From: Chitinophagaceae bacterium | GTDB taxonomy: Bacteria > Bacteroidota > Bacteroidia > Chitinophagales > Chitinophagaceae | Reading direction: 5' to 3' | Length of the DNA stretch: 6,667 nt | Assembly (NCBI GenBank): GCA_008080615.1 | Contig: VIKJ01000060.1 | Location: 1 to 6,667 of the forward strand | Translations under genes and position numbers: made by a program | Shown: positions 6,039 to 6,667 of the stretch, in pieces | Layout: the number at the start of each line of letters is the position of its first letter | Numbering within the stretch: position 1 is the first letter of the stretch | Notes under the pieces: generated by a model | Seen by the model: the letters and a program-made list of their open reading frames with translations, nothing else | The model's database searches: none | What the model was told of the DNA's origin: nothing

Positions 6039-6667
6039 TTATACAATTAAACTAATTAATTCTGCTACGTAAGCTGGTTTATCTGATCCCTCTAGTTCAA
6101 TGGTACATTGTAAAAATAATTTTACAGCACCATTGGCTTGTTCCTCAATATTGGTTAATTGAGCAATTAAGCGAATCTTACTATTTACGGGAACAGGGCT
6201 TATAAATCTGGCTTTATTAAAACCATAATTGAAAAATGATTGAACATTTTCTATTTTAATCAATTCATAAAAAAAATGGGAGGCCAATGACATGGTTAAA
6301 TAACCATGTGCAATTGTTTTACCGCCAGGCAGTAAATTTTTTGCTTTTTCAGTATCAATATGCACCCATTGAAAATCTAAAGTTGCTGCTGCAAAATCAT
6401 CAATCATTTTTTGAGTTACAACCAACCATTCGCTAGGTCCTGCTGTTTTTCCAATATGATTTTTTATGTCTTTTAGGCCTTTGATAACGATGCTATCGGT
6501 TTGAATGTTTTCGGCAATTGCTGTTTTGCTAGGTTGAGTATGATGTTGAACTGCTGATTCAATCAATTCCTCTTCCTTAATTTGAACAATGGCTTTGCCC
6601 AACACATCCCTATTCATCAAATCCCTGATAGCGGTGGGGGCTTCTTCTAAGGAATAAATTTTGTGAA
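6039..6667 (-). CDS. MDR oxidoreductase-MaoC hydratase fusion, C-terminal part only (5' end outside window)
   Basis: The frame is open from the stop (6039-6041) to the right edge. The first possible start is a TTG at 6618-6620, with an ATG at 6615-6617, but the codons before it read HKIYSLEEAPTAIRD, which continues into LMNRDVLGKAIVQI. That is a typical C-terminus of an MDR enzyme (quinone oxidoreductase or zinc-type alcohol dehydrogenase), where the last helix carries 'leeA..A...l..r...GK.v' and ends in a beta strand. The MDR part runs to about 6579. A polar linker (about 6486-6578) leads into a MaoC hot-dog domain of about 145 residues. There DFQWVHID gives the catalytic Asp (codon 6375-6377) and His (6360-6362), followed by GGKTIAHGYLTMSLASHF, as in (R)-specific enoyl-CoA hydratases of the 'D-x-Q-W-x-H-x-D' variety. 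It likely hydrates enoyl-CoA or dehydrates (R)-3-hydroxyacyl-CoA, with the MDR half perhaps an enoyl reductase. It leads the run and ends 9 nt before the FabG-like gene. Confidence 0.85.
   Translation of the reverse strand, partial: HKIYSLEEAPTAIRDLMNRDVLGKAIVQIKEEELIESAVQHHTQPSKTAIAENIQTDSIVIKGLKDIKNHIGKTAGPSEWLVVTQKMIDDFAAATLDFQWVHIDTEKAKNLLPGGKTIAHGYLTMSLASHFFYELIKIENVQSFFNYGFNKARFISPVPVNSKIRLIAQLTNIEEQANGAVKLFLQCTIELEGSDKPAYVAELISLIV

Noticed and set aside
5783..6272. Homopolymer runs of eight in the FabG-like gene (about 5791-5798) and the MaoC region (about 6269-6276) as phase-variation sites.
   Set aside because: Runs of this length are expected in AT-rich Lys/Phe-coding sequence, and these are metabolic genes where switching has no obvious purpose.
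1..6667. Search for CRISPR repeats, tRNA/rRNA, transposase or terminal inverted repeats, toxin-antitoxin or phage-defence genes.
   Set aside because: Nothing was seen. Nearly all bases are in seven well-supported metabolic or envelope genes plus the edge fragment, and no spaced repeats or mobile-element proteins are present.

Overview
The window (about 6.7 kb, AT-rich) looks like chromosomal DNA from a Bacteroidota bacterium, most likely near the Chitinophagaceae. This rests on the A/T-rich ribosome-binding regions without clear Shine-Dalgarno sequences, the low GC content, and the character of the proteins: a Bacteroidota-type IspD, a long DmdC-like acyl-CoA dehydrogenase and a FemAB-like acyltransferase beside a short sugar transferase. 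The family assignment is inference from reading the sequence; no database search was possible.

Layout. The left edge (1-916) is on the plus strand. It holds the C-terminal end of an Ntn-type isoaspartyl peptidase/L-asparaginase, followed 5 nt later by ispD of the non-mevalonate (MEP) isoprenoid pathway. Everything from 908 to 6667 is on the minus strand as one tightly packed series, with gaps of 6, 11, 48, 26 and 9 nt. Reading in the direction of transcription (right to left) it contains: the end of an MDR (quinone oxidoreductase/zinc-alcohol-dehydrogenase-like) protein fused in frame to a MaoC hot-dog hydratase; a FabG-like SDR; a 601-residue acyl-CoA dehydrogenase; a Gfo/Idh/MocA sugar-type oxidoreductase; a short monotopic phosphoglycosyl transferase; and a FemAB/GNAT-like acyltransferase. 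The last of these runs convergently into the 3' end of ispD with a 9-nt overlap.

How the genes may work together. The upstream half of the minus-strand run is acyl-thioester chemistry: acyl-CoA dehydrogenase, enoyl hydratase, 3-hydroxyacyl dehydrogenase/ketoreductase, and possibly an enoyl reductase in the MDR half. The downstream half looks like surface-glycan chemistry: nucleotide-sugar oxidation, transfer of the first sugar phosphate to a polyprenyl carrier, and an acyl/aminoacyl transferase. The spacing allows a single operon, but the 48-nt gap at 3412-3459 is a natural place for a transcription-unit boundary.

The most notable structural point is at the right edge. The MaoC reading frame does not begin at its first possible start codon: it stays open to the window edge and encodes a typical MDR C-terminus, so the gene is a 5'-truncated MDR-MaoC fusion. 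No rRNA, tRNA, CRISPR array, insertion sequence or convincing terminator was seen, and no gene-free stretch is longer than 48 nt. Overall this is mostly an ordinary housekeeping and accessory-metabolism region, not a clearly new system.
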